A program made the position numbers and the translations under genes. Source: Chitinophagaceae bacterium (GTDB lineage: Bacteria > Bacteroidota > Bacteroidia > Chitinophagales > Chitinophagaceae). From it: a stretch of DNA of 64,000 bases. Numbering within the stretch: position 1 is the stretch's first letter; each line of letters begins with the position of its first letter. Below, piece by piece: positions 37,562 through 48,700 of this stretch. The DNA lies in contig JAFKGR010000022.1 of the NCBI GenBank assembly GCA_017307735.1, positions 1 to 64,000 on the forward strand. Direction: 5' to 3'. Under the pieces are notes generated by a model. That model had not been told where the DNA came from. It saw only the letters and a list, made by a program, of their open reading frames with translations, and made no database searches.

Positions 37562-37617
37562 CGGCTTAGAAAGCCTTTGCGAAAATGATTTAATTGAGCA
37601 TTAGGCTTTCTTAGCCG
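37562..37617. repeat. 15-bp inverted repeat between the mannan locus and the 3-keto operon
   Basis: CGGCTTAGAAAGCCT (37562-37576) and AGGCTTTCTTAGCCG (37603-37617) are reverse complements at 14 of 15 positions, with a 26-nt spacer. It lies downstream of GH92 and upstream of the Gfo/Idh/MocA start. No T-run follows in either direction, so an operator or structured leader is as likely as a terminator. Confidence 0.6.
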
Positions 37618-37765
37618 TTTTGCAGACAACTACAAAATTTGGGTTAAACGAATGATCCTTTTCTCCGTAAAATTGAGTTTAAATTGTTGACACAAGATAA
37701 GGTGTAAAACTATTATTGTTATTAGGTACTTTTTTGCAACATCCGATCCAGATTTCATTCACCAT

Positions 37766-39985
37766 TCAATTTGTTACAATGTTTAAGGTCTTCCCCTTTA
37801 GTAAATCGTTATGACTTATAAAATATCCATTTAGCACTTTATTATCATATTTAATTATCTTAATCTTAGTGCCGTTACCCGTCTTTTCTATGGTAAAGGT
37901 TTTCCCATTCAAATCAAATTTTATCCGGCTAAACAGGGGTACCGTAATGATGTATTCGGGATCTGCCGGTGAAAAGGTATATAACCCCAAAGCGTTTAAA
38001 ACATACCATGAAGACATTTCGCCTGCATCATCCATTCCGGCGTATGCTAATCTCTCAGTTCCCATTCTGTAAAACTTACTCATGATTAAATTCAAAATCT
38101 TTTGCGCCTTTTCCTGTTGCCCTATAAAATAATAAAAATAGGGTACACTATGATCCGGTTGGTTTCCCTGGCAATACTGACCTATAAAGCCGGTGAAATT
38201 ATAAGCCTCATATCCTTTCCAGGGAATTGTAAACAACGAATCCAATTTCTTTTGGAATGCCTTTTTCCCGGGATATAAATGAACCAGACCGAGAGGGTCA
38301 TGAGGTGCAAAAAATGTTGACTGCCATGCATTCGCCTCCCTGTACATATATTCATAGTAGGGTTGTTCCGGATTGAAAGGGGCAATCCACCGGCCATCTG
38401 CCAGACGGCCTCGCATCATTTGTGTTTCCGGATCGAATAAATGTTTATAACTATCCGTTCTCTTCATCAGTACATTATAATTTTGAGTATCCCCAACTTC
38501 TTTTGCAATTAAGGCAGTAGCATAATCATCGTAAGCATACTCCTGGGTTTTAGTAACTGCTGCTTTCGCAACAGTTTCCAGGTTCGGGTTTTTTATATTC
38601 ATCTCCGAAATCCAGCCCTTGTTTATATATTCGTTTAGATAAGGCCTACCACCCTTGCCCTCAACAAAAGCATTATTGAGAAGAATTTTATAGGCACTTC
38701 TGATATCAAAATCTCTTATTCCCCGCAAATAGCTTCCGGCTATAAAGACAGATGAATGATCTCCATGAAAAAATGTAGGCATATACCCGGTAATTTCACC
38801 CCTGTCAATTAAAGATTTGATAACATCGGATGTTACTTCAGGAGAAATCATTCCCAACAAAATCAATTTATTTCGGTAAGTATCCCAAAACGAAGGAATA
38901 CTGTAATAATTAAATCCTTTATTGACCACCTTCTTGTTTTCATTGACATAATCGCCATTGACATCACTTAGTAAAATAGGCCATAGAAATGATCGGTAAA
39001 ACGTGGAATAAAATGTTTCCTTTTGGTCTTCTGTACCGCCGGAAACCTGAACCTTGGATAGTAGTTGGTGCCAGGTTTTTGTGGCATCATTTCTAACTTG
39101 ATCAAAAGTTTTTGTCAGCATTTCCGCCTCTAAATTCTTTTTGGCATTTGCGATACTAACGTAAGAGAATCCAAACTTCACCTCCAAAATATCTCCCGAT
39201 TTTTTATCATTCACGAAATTTACAATGCTAACCGTCTTCCCGTTACTGTCAATCCGGCTAATATTTTGAATTAGGCAATTGGTAACAGCATAAAAGTAAA
39301 AAGTCGGTCCGGTTCTTTGAAAACCAGTAAAAACATTAGCGCCAGATTTCTCTATTTCCCATCCTCTTACATGCTCATTGGAACTTGCCAGGTCAGCCAG
39401 CAATTTCTTTTGAGCCCTTTTTTGAAATGTATACCTGTGGTATGCGCATCTCAATGTAGAAGTAACTTCTGCATTAATTCCATATTTTTTTAGGTACACT
39501 TGATAGTATCCTGGACTGGCCGATTCTTTATCATGACTGAATTGCGAGAAATAACTTTCAGGTGAAACACTTCCACTAACAGCAATAAAAGGAGCATAAC
39601 ACAAATTCCAATGCCCTTTGCTTGTATGGGCAAAGGCATAAATAACAGTATCCTCGTATTGATACCCTGATCCGCTTTTCCATTTAGTAACCGGTGTCAC
39701 CTGGACCATAGCGTTCGGCAATGAAGCTCCGGGAAAAGTCTCACCTCCCCATGCGCGATGCGTAGGTTTATATCCTAAATCAGAGCTATCCCATAAAGTT
39801 GTCGTACCCATAAAAGGATTCACATAATCTTCTACATTTTTCTTTTTATGTTGAGCAAGACATATAATTGGACAAACAAATAAAACCAGTAAAATAAAAA
39901 ATCCTCCATTTGGAACTTTCCTAAGTGTCTCAATAGCGGCTTTTGAGTTGAAGGTAGTATCAAATTTTCTAAGCGTTTGTTTCAT
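37766..39985 (-). CDS. Glycoside hydrolase family 92 alpha-mannosidase
   Basis: 739 residues, a usual GH92 size, with a signal-like hydrophobic segment at about 29-44 after an unusually long polar start. The family pattern begins at YVNPFMGTT and RAWGGETFPGASLPNAMVQV, with FAHTSKGHW, then SFWDTYRNKL, GDHSSVFIA, the catalytic-site region LNEYINKGWISE, and GMDDAGEMSSWYVLNALGLY near the C-terminus. GH92 enzymes are calcium-dependent exo-alpha-mannosidases acting in the periplasm or on the surface. Its place after GH76 and SusCD supports alpha-mannan or N-glycan degradation. Confidence 0.95.
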   Translation of the reverse strand: MKQTLRKFDTTFNSKAAIETLRKVPNGGFFILLVLFVCPIICLAQHKKKNVEDYVNPFMGTTTLWDSSDLGYKPTHRAWGGETFPGASLPNAMVQVTPVTKWKSGSGYQYEDTVIYAFAHTSKGHWNLCYAPFIAVSGSVSPESYFSQFSHDKESASPGYYQVYLKKYGINAEVTSTLRCAYHRYTFQKRAQKKLLADLASSNEHVRGWEIEKSGANVFTGFQRTGPTFYFYAVTNCLIQNISRIDSNGKTVSIVNFVNDKKSGDILEVKFGFSYVSIANAKKNLEAEMLTKTFDQVRNDATKTWHQLLSKVQVSGGTEDQKETFYSTFYRSFLWPILLSDVNGDYVNENKKVVNKGFNYYSIPSFWDTYRNKLILLGMISPEVTSDVIKSLIDRGEITGYMPTFFHGDHSSVFIAGSYLRGIRDFDIRSAYKILLNNAFVEGKGGRPYLNEYINKGWISEMNIKNPNLETVAKAAVTKTQEYAYDDYATALIAKEVGDTQNYNVLMKRTDSYKHLFDPETQMMRGRLADGRWIAPFNPEQPYYEYMYREANAWQSTFFAPHDPLGLVHLYPGKKAFQKKLDSLFTIPWKGYEAYNFTGFIGQYCQGNQPDHSVPYFYYFIGQQEKAQKILNLIMSKFYRMGTERLAYAGMDDAGEMSSWYVLNALGLYTFSPADPEYIITVPLFSRIKFDLNGKTFTIEKTGNGTKIKIIKYDNKVLNGYFISHNDLLKGKTLNIVTN

Positions 39986-39990
39986 AATTT

Positions 39991-40026
39991 CACTTGTTTA
40001 AAATTATTTATTCAACTTAACAAGTG
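39991..40026. repeat. Inverted repeat in the GH92 leader
   Basis: CACTTGTT (39991-39998) and AACAAGTG (40019-40026) are perfect reverse complements with a 20-nt A/T-rich spacer. The element starts 5 bases upstream of the GH92 ATG, so it could be an operator or a hairpin that hides the start. Confidence 0.5.
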
Positions 40027-40105
40027 GTCTGATTTTGTGGGAGCCTTATACTTTTGTAAAATGATGAGGACATTGAGTTATTGAGCAAAGTCTATCCATA
40101 AAGGT

Positions 40106-41494
40106 TTAATAGTAATTCTCAATTTTCTCAAGCTCGATGCCTTTTGTTTCAAAAATAAATCGGCTCACAAAGAGCATGGCCAGAATGTTAATAATACCAT
40201 ATATATAGAAAGTAATGGCTCCTCCCAAATTTGCCAGAATAATAGGGAATGTCAAAATTACAATTGCATTAGCCGTCCAATTAAAAAATACGGCTATTGA
40301 TGTAGCAGTTCCTCTAATCTGGTTTGAAAAAATTTCAGCCACATAAACCCACAAAACCGCACCCCATGAACAGGCAAACGCCCCAATAAAACAGAAAATA
40401 AAGACAAGTATAAGGTAAGTATCCAGTTTATTTATCATAAAGAAATACCCAAGTATTATTAAACAAATACCCATAATCCCGGATCCAAATAACAATAATT
40501 TTTTACGACCTATCCTGTCAATTAATAAAAATGCAACCAGAGTAAAAAAAAGATTTACGATTCCAGCCAACATTGTTTGAAAAAGAATACCATCTCCAAG
40601 TTTTGTCCTTTCAAAGATTAATGGGGCATAATAAAAAATTATATTAATTCCGGTCAGTTGAGCAAGGGCGGCAAAGGCACTTCCTATAAAAAGTATCCGT
40701 CTGTATTTCTTTGTGAATATTATCTTTTTTTGGTTCGGGTTTCCTAAATTAAGATCTTCTTTAATTTTATCAATTCTCGATTCCACATCTTTTCTATTCT
40801 CAACCTTACTAAATATACGTTCTGCCTCAGGGACTCTGTTTTTCAAAACCAACCATCTCGGGCTTTCGGGTATAAAGAATATCAGAAGAAAAAAAAGTAC
40901 TGATGGAATTGTGGCAGCTCCAAACATGTATCTCCAATAGTTGTGGGAAACCAGAAAGGAGAAAAAACCATTATCTATAAAATAATTGGACAGGTAGGAT
41001 AACAAAATTCCCATTACAATTGCAAGTTGTTGCAACATACCTAAGCGCCCTCTAATTGAAGCAGGCGAAATTTCAGAGATATATATTGGTGCCAGGGTGG
41101 ACGCCATTCCAATAGCAACCCCTCCCAGAAATCTAAACAGAATCAGATCGGTATATGAATTACTGTAGGCGCTCCCGAGAGCCGATAAAACATAAAAAAA
41201 AGCGGCTAACAATAATATTTTTTTTCTGCCGAATCTATCCGCTATTATACCTGAAAACAAAGCACCCGGTATGCAACCGACAGAAGTAGCGGATACTACT
41301 ACTCCCAACTGTGCATTACTAAGATTTAATAAGGGCTGAATATATTTTAAAGTCCCGGCAATAACTGCTGTATCAAATCCAAATAACAACCCTCCAATAG
41401 CCGCAATTGAAGAAATCAGTAAAGTGTATCTATTCATTTTCTCAAGATGGTTGCATAATATACCAGCTTCCTTATTGACCTTCAAAATATTCAT
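40106..41494 (-). CDS. Sugar porter family MFS transporter
   Basis: 462 residues with twelve predicted membrane helices. Sugar-porter signatures are clear: GGLLFGFDTAVIAG in helix 1, DRFGRKK in the first loop, RFLGGVAIG and PIYISEISPASIRGR, PESPRWL after helix 6, QLTGINIIFYYAP in helix 7 and the repeated DRIGRKK. A start at 41437 (MNRYTLLIS) would remove 19 polar residues and is also possible. It should be a proton symporter importing the monosaccharide, probably mannose, released by GH92. It lies between GH92 and GH76 in the same orientation. Confidence 0.93.
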   Translation of the reverse strand: MNILKVNKEAGILCNHLEKMNRYTLLISSIAAIGGLLFGFDTAVIAGTLKYIQPLLNLSNAQLGVVVSATSVGCIPGALFSGIIADRFGRKKILLLAAFFYVLSALGSAYSNSYTDLILFRFLGGVAIGMASTLAPIYISEISPASIRGRLGMLQQLAIVMGILLSYLSNYFIDNGFFSFLVSHNYWRYMFGAATIPSVLFFLLIFFIPESPRWLVLKNRVPEAERIFSKVENRKDVESRIDKIKEDLNLGNPNQKKIIFTKKYRRILFIGSAFAALAQLTGINIIFYYAPLIFERTKLGDGILFQTMLAGIVNLFFTLVAFLLIDRIGRKKLLLFGSGIMGICLIILGYFFMINKLDTYLILVFIFCFIGAFACSWGAVLWVYVAEIFSNQIRGTATSIAVFFNWTANAIVILTFPIILANLGGAITFYIYGIINILAMLFVSRFIFETKGIELEKIENYY

Positions 41495-41685
41495 TTCATG
41501 TTAAAGGGATTAGAAATACAGGAAAATCAAAGTTTATTGCCTAATAGGGCTGTTGATGTATAAGGATATTTTACAATCTATTTCTGATACTATTATCAAA
41601 TCTGTACCGGGCATTTTATAGTCTTTGTGGCCTATCAAAAACCGGGTATTATACCATCAAAATGCATTTTATTTATCAATGATTT

Positions 41686-42837
41686 TTACTGTACCATATT
41701 CATAGCTTCAATTAACATGCATCCACTCAATTCTACCGTGAGATCGACAGAACTCCCGGTTTGTGGGGGTGTTTTCCAGTAACTCCCGTAAAATACGCCT
41801 CCGGTCTTATTTGTTCCAACTGTCCAAAGAATTTGAGCATTATTTTTCAGAAAATTCAGATAGTTTGCTTTTGTCCCCGATTCCAGGCCGGGGCTTAAAA
41901 TTAACTGGGTAAAATACCGGACAAATACCCCTTTAAATAAACCTCCATCACCACCGCCCTCGACTTGTAATAATCTGTCAGTTGTATTAATATCAACGTT
42001 TATAGCATAACTCGCTGCTTTATTGGCATCATTCAAATAAGTCGGATTGCCTGTAATCTTGTACAACTCTACAGCAGCACCAACAAACAGACCTTGATTA
42101 TAGGTATATTTCCATGTATCTATTGTGCCGTCACCTTTCCCATTGATCCCATCATATACCTCACCTGTACCGGGAACGTACAATGTAGATTTGAGCCAAT
42201 CGTATATTTTAAAAGCCCAAATCGAATCATCGGGATCATGGAACTGTTCATACAAACGGGCTGCTAAAATACAGGCGGGACCATTTGCAGGAGTATTTTT
42301 GTATCCGAGTTGGCCGTGGTTCCATGCTATCCCACCTCCCATTGTACTATTCCAGCCAGTTTTAATATCAGCCCAAATATCTTCTGCGGCATTTTTCCAT
42401 TGTATGTTGTTCGTAGCATCATAGGCCCTCAGAACTGCCAAAGCATTCCAACCCTCGTCATCATAGTAATAGCCTAAAAAAGTATTACCATTTTTTGTAT
42501 AGACGCCATTATACCATTTATTTATTATATCCAGGCAAAATTGACTTTTTGTACGGTTATAGGCATCAATCATTACATCGAGCGCATGGGCCTGGGGCCA
42601 GTATTGAAACCGTGTATAATCATTCCCCGAATTTTGACTGTTAAAATAATTTCCCTGCGAGTTAAAGAAATTATTTACCAAAGACTGGCTGCTGCTATCG
42701 GCAGCTTTTCCCCAATTGATAGTTGTCGGGGGTGGCGGAGCAGGAGACGGTGTAGAACCTGCGTTCTTGCTGCAACTTATCAAAGTGGTTGTACCCAATA
42801 ATAACAGACTAAAACAAATTGTTCGGTTAACCATCAA
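41686..42837 (-). CDS. Glycoside hydrolase family 76 lipoprotein (endo-alpha-1,6-mannanase)
   Basis: 383 residues. The lipoprotein signal ends LISC and is followed by a Ser/Pro linker. The (alpha/alpha)6 domain contains YYDDEGWNALAVLRAYD, the paired aspartates being the GH76 catalytic residues, together with GGGIAWN, NGPACILAARLYE and TYNQGLFVGAAVELY. GH76 enzymes cut alpha-1,6-mannan backbones; as a surface lipoprotein it would generate oligosaccharides for SusCD. It is separated from the SusE-like gene by a hairpin. Confidence 0.94.
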   Translation of the reverse strand: MMVNRTICFSLLLLGTTTLISCSKNAGSTPSPAPPPPTTINWGKAADSSSQSLVNNFFNSQGNYFNSQNSGNDYTRFQYWPQAHALDVMIDAYNRTKSQFCLDIINKWYNGVYTKNGNTFLGYYYDDEGWNALAVLRAYDATNNIQWKNAAEDIWADIKTGWNSTMGGGIAWNHGQLGYKNTPANGPACILAARLYEQFHDPDDSIWAFKIYDWLKSTLYVPGTGEVYDGINGKGDGTIDTWKYTYNQGLFVGAAVELYKITGNPTYLNDANKAASYAINVDINTTDRLLQVEGGGDGGLFKGVFVRYFTQLILSPGLESGTKANYLNFLKNNAQILWTVGTNKTGGVFYGSYWKTPPQTGSSVDLTVELSGCMLIEAMNMVQ

Positions 42838-42870
42838 TTCAATAATTTAGAATTCACTTTTCAAAAAGAC

Positions 42871-42912
42871 ATTCAACAGGGTGCATTAAAAAACTAGTAC
42901 ACCCCGTTGAAT
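42871..42912 (-). terminator. Hairpin between susE-like gene and GH76 (attenuator or partial terminator)
   Basis: 42871-42883 pairs with 42900-42912 at 12 of 13 positions around a 16-nt loop. On the minus strand the stem is followed by GTCTTTTTG; on the plus strand by seven T. Read in the direction of the locus it could reduce expression of the distal enzyme and transporter genes. Confidence 0.55.
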
Positions 42913-42921
42913 TTTTTTATT

Positions 42922-44055
42922 TTATTGCGATATACTATGAGTATATGGGCCAGTTGCATTCATAGTGACGGTCACATTTATAGTGATGTCAGGAGGTGTG
43001 GCAAAGAATGCATGGTCAAATTTAAATGAATTATTCCATTGATCACTCGTAACAGGAACAAGGTACCAAAATGATGGTGCGGTTGAACCTGTAGTTGGCG
43101 AACTATTATCTCCATTCACACTACCCCACCATTCGGTTGAAGGAGTTCCATCAGATTTCGTAACCATATATTCAAATTTATACCTGTCTTCCCAGCCCCA
43201 ACTTTCCTGCTTCAAGGTAAGAGGTGCATTAGTCACCTTCCAAACCCCCTGTCCCGCATATGGTATAGGTATCAATGTCTTTGTGTCATCATAAAATAAA
43301 TTTACACTGTTGATTTGGGTCATAGTTGTCGAACCTGATGTAAAGTCAACTTCAAGGTGATATACGCCGGTTGTTGGAACAGTACCCCCTGTTGTACCCT
43401 GCATTAAGACACCATTATTCCCAATGTAATAAGTATTAGCCGTACCACTAACAGCATCCACAAACTGGAATGACTGCCCTGAAGTCAATTTTGTATAAAT
43501 TTCAAATTCCCCATTGCCAAGACCAGTAAACTGCTGTCCGGCTTCCGACCCCTGGCCAGCCATATAGAGACTTGACGGAGGGTTTGCAAACCCTGCCAGT
43601 CGTGTAATTGTTATTTTTCTCGATGCCGGAGAAAGCACCTCATTAGTTCCTTTCGTGGAAAGTACTGTCCATTTCAGTGTAATTGTTTCTGAGGGGCCAG
43701 CTCCAGCTAAAGCAGCAATCTGATTCAGAACTTTATGTGTGATGGTTGCCTGAGGCATCATTCCCTTGTTGTCCGACAAAACTTTGTAAACTGGTTTTGA
43801 AAAATCTCCATTCGGTAAATCAAAGGCCACCTCATACATAACCATACCTCCATCGGCAGCCAATGCAGGCGACCAATCAAAGAATACTGAAGCGGAGGAA
43901 GACGGCTGTAAAACGACAGCAACATTATCTTCCGGATCATAAAGTGTCTGCACTGCTGAAACATTAAGATTCAGAGAGGAATTGTTTTTTGTGCATCCTG
44001 CCAAAGCAAAAAGAACAAAGGCTATTACGGATAATTTTATTACAAACAATTTCAT
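42922..44055 (-). CDS. SusE/SusF-type outer-membrane glycan-binding lipoprotein
   Basis: 377 residues with a lipoprotein signal ending LAGC. The N-terminal third is a SusE-like domain (ASVFFDWSPALAADGGMVMYEVAFD, then KVLNQIAALAG and ITLKWTVLSTKGTNE). The rest is two beta-sandwich modules, one with SLYMAGQGSEAGQQ, as in SusE/SusF starch-binding-type repeats. Such proteins hold glycan at the cell surface. It follows susD by 36 bases; a hairpin separates it from GH76. Confidence 0.86.
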   Translation of the reverse strand: MKLFVIKLSVIAFVLFALAGCTKNNSSLNLNVSAVQTLYDPEDNVAVVLQPSSSASVFFDWSPALAADGGMVMYEVAFDLPNGDFSKPVYKVLSDNKGMMPQATITHKVLNQIAALAGAGPSETITLKWTVLSTKGTNEVLSPASRKITITRLAGFANPPSSLYMAGQGSEAGQQFTGLGNGEFEIYTKLTSGQSFQFVDAVSGTANTYYIGNNGVLMQGTTGGTVPTTGVYHLEVDFTSGSTTMTQINSVNLFYDDTKTLIPIPYAGQGVWKVTNAPLTLKQESWGWEDRYKFEYMVTKSDGTPSTEWWGSVNGDNSSPTTGSTAPSFWYLVPVTSDQWNNSFKFDHAFFATPPDITINVTVTMNATGPYTHSISQ

Positions 44056-44091
44056 TTTTTATAATTTTTTTGTTAAGTAATTACTTTGGGA

Positions 44092-45726
44092 TTAATAGTT
44101 TGGATTCTGTGTAAGGTTGGGATCTAAATCCATTTGTGATTGAGGTATTGGCCACAAGTAATCACGTTGAGGATTAAATGTACGCTTGGTTAAACGAAGA
44201 AAACCGTTATCAATAGTCGGATCGCCGAATTGAGCACCGTGGGGATATCCATTAAGTACAGATTCGGATAATTTCCAACGCCTGATATCAAAAATCCTGG
44301 TGCCCTCGAGTGCAAATTCGCTCCTGCGTTCATTTCGGATAATAGAACGCATGCTATCCTGACTTACCGAAGGAAAATCAAGAGCACCACTTGCAGTAAA
44401 ACCAGCGCGAATCCGAATGGTTTTAACGGTGTTATTCCATACTGTAGCGTCCATCTGGCCGAGTTCATTTTTGGCTTCTGCTTCCATCAACAATACATCC
44501 GCATAGCGAATTAGCATTAAATTCATCCCAGACGCCATTCCGTCTAAAGCGCTCGAATCATACAGCTTACGATAATAATATCCTGTAGTTGTTGAATTAC
44601 CCCCACCCCCTACATAGATATCGGGTGTAAAATTAGGATCATTAGTAGAGCCAGGCTTTGTATAAATCAAATGAGCGGTTGTAGCTCCTCTTTGTACCAT
44701 GCTGCTTAAATTATGAACAATCGTCGCTTCGAGTCGTGGATCCCTCCCTACGTAAGGATTATCAGGGTCATAACCTGAACCTGATGCAGTAATAGGCAAG
44801 CCATCAAGCATTATATAACTGTCAACCAACTCTTGTGTTGGAGCGGCCTGGTTAACTCTTCCTCCACAGGTAATTGGAATAAGATCAAGCATATTCGACC
44901 AATTTCTGGTTGATGCAGCACCGGGGGCATATTGCATGTCCAGGATATCCTCGCTACTATTCTGTCCCTGAGGTTTAAAAAGGCTCGCATAATCAGGGTA
45001 TAATGAATACGAGCCATAGGTGGTAGAATTAATAAGCATTTCGCAATATTTCACCACATTTTGCCAGTCATTATCGTAGAGATACACACGGGCATTAAGT
45101 GCAATGGCTGCCCCGCGAGTTATACGCCCTCCATCTGATAATGTATATTGCTGTTTAGTGGGTAATATGGTGGCTATATCATCCAATTCACTATGAACAA
45201 AGGAAATAACCTGGGCATAAGGTGTACGGGCTATTGTCTTTGATTCGTCCAGGGAAATGTCCTGGGTGAAAAAAGGCACATCTCCAAACCAATTTGCCAA
45301 ACGGAAATAAAGAAATGCCCTTATAAAACGAGCCTGCGCAATCATCTGCTTTTTTAATGAATCTGAAATCCCCGGTACATTTCCCACATTGGCCATAAAA
45401 ACATGGCATGTTTTTATTCCTGAATAGCAGGATGACCACTCATTTGCAAAACGGCCTATTGATGCATTGGCAACTCCAGCAACGATTTCGCTTTCATCAC
45501 CACCCCTTCCTTCAAAAACATTATCAGACAAAAATTCATTGTCAATCATAGATGAACTATTAAACATTTGGGCATAGGCAGTGTTTAACACATAATCTGC
45601 TTTACTTAAAGTCGTCCAATAATTTAATTCAGTAAACTCATTTGTTGGGGCCAGATTCAGTTTTGAACAACTAAAGAAAGGAAACAATAATAGAACTATA
45701 CTGTATTTTAGAAGCTTAATTTTCAT
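44092..45726 (-). CDS. SusD/RagB family nutrient-binding lipoprotein
   Basis: 544 residues; the lipoprotein signal ends FFSC. The SusD N-terminal helical domain includes FIRAFLYFRLANWFGDVPFF, and the C-terminal RagB/SusD domain includes LLMEAEAKNELGQ, IRNERRSEFALEGTRIFDIRRW and YLWPIPQSQMDLDPNLTQN. It forms the lid of the SusC transporter and binds glycan. It follows susC by 46 bases on the same strand. Confidence 0.95.
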   Translation of the reverse strand: MKIKLLKYSIVLLLFPFFSCSKLNLAPTNEFTELNYWTTLSKADYVLNTAYAQMFNSSSMIDNEFLSDNVFEGRGGDESEIVAGVANASIGRFANEWSSCYSGIKTCHVFMANVGNVPGISDSLKKQMIAQARFIRAFLYFRLANWFGDVPFFTQDISLDESKTIARTPYAQVISFVHSELDDIATILPTKQQYTLSDGGRITRGAAIALNARVYLYDNDWQNVVKYCEMLINSTTYGSYSLYPDYASLFKPQGQNSSEDILDMQYAPGAASTRNWSNMLDLIPITCGGRVNQAAPTQELVDSYIMLDGLPITASGSGYDPDNPYVGRDPRLEATIVHNLSSMVQRGATTAHLIYTKPGSTNDPNFTPDIYVGGGGNSTTTGYYYRKLYDSSALDGMASGMNLMLIRYADVLLMEAEAKNELGQMDATVWNNTVKTIRIRAGFTASGALDFPSVSQDSMRSIIRNERRSEFALEGTRIFDIRRWKLSESVLNGYPHGAQFGDPTIDNGFLRLTKRTFNPQRDYLWPIPQSQMDLDPNLTQNPNY

Positions 45727-45772
45727 AATTTAATGATTTATAATCTCTTAATTAATAATTTAATTTCCCTCC

Positions 45773-48700
45773 TTAAAATTCAATGTCCAATCCAACTCCA
45801 TAATAGATAGGCGTAGGATAGTTACGAACACTATTGGCACCTCCAACTCCCATATTGGAATTAAATTCAGTAGTTTCAGGATCTGTAAATTTGGTAGCCG
45901 CCAGTGTAAATAAATTCTGGGCATTGATATAGGCACGCAATTTTTGCATACCGAGTTTGGATGCCACCTGTGATGGTAGTGTATAGCCCAAAGCAATATT
46001 CTTTAAACGGGCGTATGCTCCATTGAACAAGAAGAGGGTTGATGGATTTTGCCAATTATTTACATAGGAAGCAGAACCCGGAGCTGTCAGTCCAGGATAC
46101 CGTGGATTTGGATTAACAGGTGTCCAATAATCTAACTGATTCGTGTACATAGTGTATCCATAATTGCCCTGGTACGGAGTTACTGTTTCACCTCTCAGCA
46201 TCATAGCACGTTTGCCAACTCCTTGAATTAAGAAATTCAAATCAATATCTTTCCAGGTAACCGAGTATGCAAATCCAAAAGTGTAGTGAGGAAAAGCATC
46301 ACCCAGGACAGTCCGGTCTTCGGGATCAATAGTTCCATTTCCATTCAAATCTTTAAATTTCACATCTCCTGGTTGCAGAGTGGCACCCGAGGGTATTGGA
46401 GAATTTTGAATATGCGAAAAGCTTTGGAAAAATCCGTCTGTTATATACCCATAATAGGCATTAATGGGTAACCCGTCTTTAATTATAGTTGCGGCATCAA
46501 CATCTTCTGCATGAATTTGAACTCCATTAAAAAATAATACTTTGTTTTGAGTATTTGCAATATTGATATTAAAATTATGATGGAAGTTTCCTGTCTTAAC
46601 ATGATAGCCAATAGAAGCTTCCCACCCCTTATTTCCAACTATACCTGCATTGTATGCAGGGACAGCTCCTCCATAAACAGAAGGGACAGTAGGGGTTAGT
46701 AAAATATCGGTTGTCCTTTTATAAAAATAATCCGCAGATACGGTTAAAGCACTTTTAAGGAATGTAAAATCCGCACCAATATTGGTTGTTGCTGCTCTTT
46801 CCCATGTTAAAGAAGGATTTGCAAAGGTAAAACCGGCTCCTGAAACAGGAGATCCGTTAAATGCATACATATTATTATATACATTATAAACAGTCTGGTA
46901 TTGATAATCATTTACATTCTGATTTCCTAATATACCATACGAAGCCCTTATTTTTAAATCTCCTACATGCTCTTTATATTTCGACATGAAAGATTCCTCT
47001 GATGCCCTCCATCCTAATGAAAGGGAAGGAAAGAATCCCCACCTTTTATTTGACGCAAATTTCGACGACCCGTCATAACGAAAGTCAAACTCTCCGTAAT
47101 AACGTTCCATATAGGAATACGTTGCCCTCCCAAACACAGACTCAATACTATTTTGGTCGGTATTGCTGGGTGTATTGGAACTGCTACCCGGGTCGAGGAT
47201 AGTATTTGAAACAGGTATCGCTAAAACAGGGTCAGTATAGAACTTTTGTATCGAATTCGCCTTGCTGGTATAAGACTCATTTGATGCGCCAACAAGTGCG
47301 CTGACACGATGTACATTATTAAAAGTGCGGTCAAAATCCAACATAATTTGAGAATTTATCATCAATACTTTTTGATTGTAATCATAAGTGTCTCCTCTCG
47401 GATTTAAAGTATCAATGGGAATAGTAGCATCAGCGCTAGCGTAGAAAGGAACGGGCAAACGATGAATATAGAGATGAGAGGATCGTATCGTTCCACCAAA
47501 TACACCTTTTAATTTCAACCCATTCATTAAGGTCAGTTCTCCATTCAGGCTTCCGGTAAGAGCATCATTATCTCCTAATGAAACGCCTCCCGCTTCTAAT
47601 TCTCCAACTGGATTGTATTGAGATAACACATCGTTGAGCAAATATTTTCCATTGGGTGCCTTCATAACGTAGGTGTTATATACAGGAGTACGCTGAGCAT
47701 CTGCTACAACGAACCCTTTATCACCTGCATAATCTCTGGTATCCTGGCGTGTATAGTCAACAATTCCTGTAAATTTAAATCTCTTATATTCAGTCATTTC
47801 GTTCATATGGAAATTATACCTCTTTACTCCATAATCAGGCCCTATATAATTACTCCCCTGATCAAGGTAACCTGCAGATATCATGTATGATGACAATTTT
47901 GAGCCGCCGGAAATACTTGCGGTATAAGATTGTTGCGTAGCATTCTGTAATATCTGGTCAAATATCCATTTACTGTCACCCTTTGCAAGATTCTGAATTT
48001 GTTCCGGAGTGTAGAGAGGAGCTACCCCCACATTTGCATTCGCCTCATTCCTCAATATGGCATTTTCATATCCTTTTACTGGCTTTAAAAATAAGTGAGG
48101 GGTAACCGTTCCATATTGTCCGCTCAATCTAACTGTCATCTTTTCATTCTTTTTCCCCTGCTTGGTAGTAACCAAAATAACACCGCTTGCGGAACGGGAA
48201 CCGTATATAGCTGCGCTACCAGCATCTTTCAATATAGAAATACTGGCAATATCCATTGGATTTAAATTATTTAATGCTACAAAATCCGTTATCAGTCCGT
48301 CAATTACTACCAAAGGTGTATTACTTCCCAGCGTACCTACCCCACGGATATTAATGTTCATATTGTTACCGTTTGGATTAAAACTTGAAGTTTGAATGAT
48401 AAGGTTTGGTGATGCTCCCTGAAGTGCTTGTTCAACATTTCCAACAGGTCTGTTTTCGAAGGTACCGGAGGTAATCTGATCAACGGCTCCTACTAAATTT
48501 TTCTTTAAAGTAGTACCATAGCCTATAACTACGACCTGATTTAACGATGTGACTATGATACTCAAAGCAACATTAATAACATTTCTGCCATTCATTTCAA
48601 CTTCCTGTGTGGAATGGCCGACTGAAGAAAAAACCAGAGTGCCGTCCCCACTTTCGACAGATAATGAATAATCTCCATTATTATCGGTTGTCGTTCCAAT

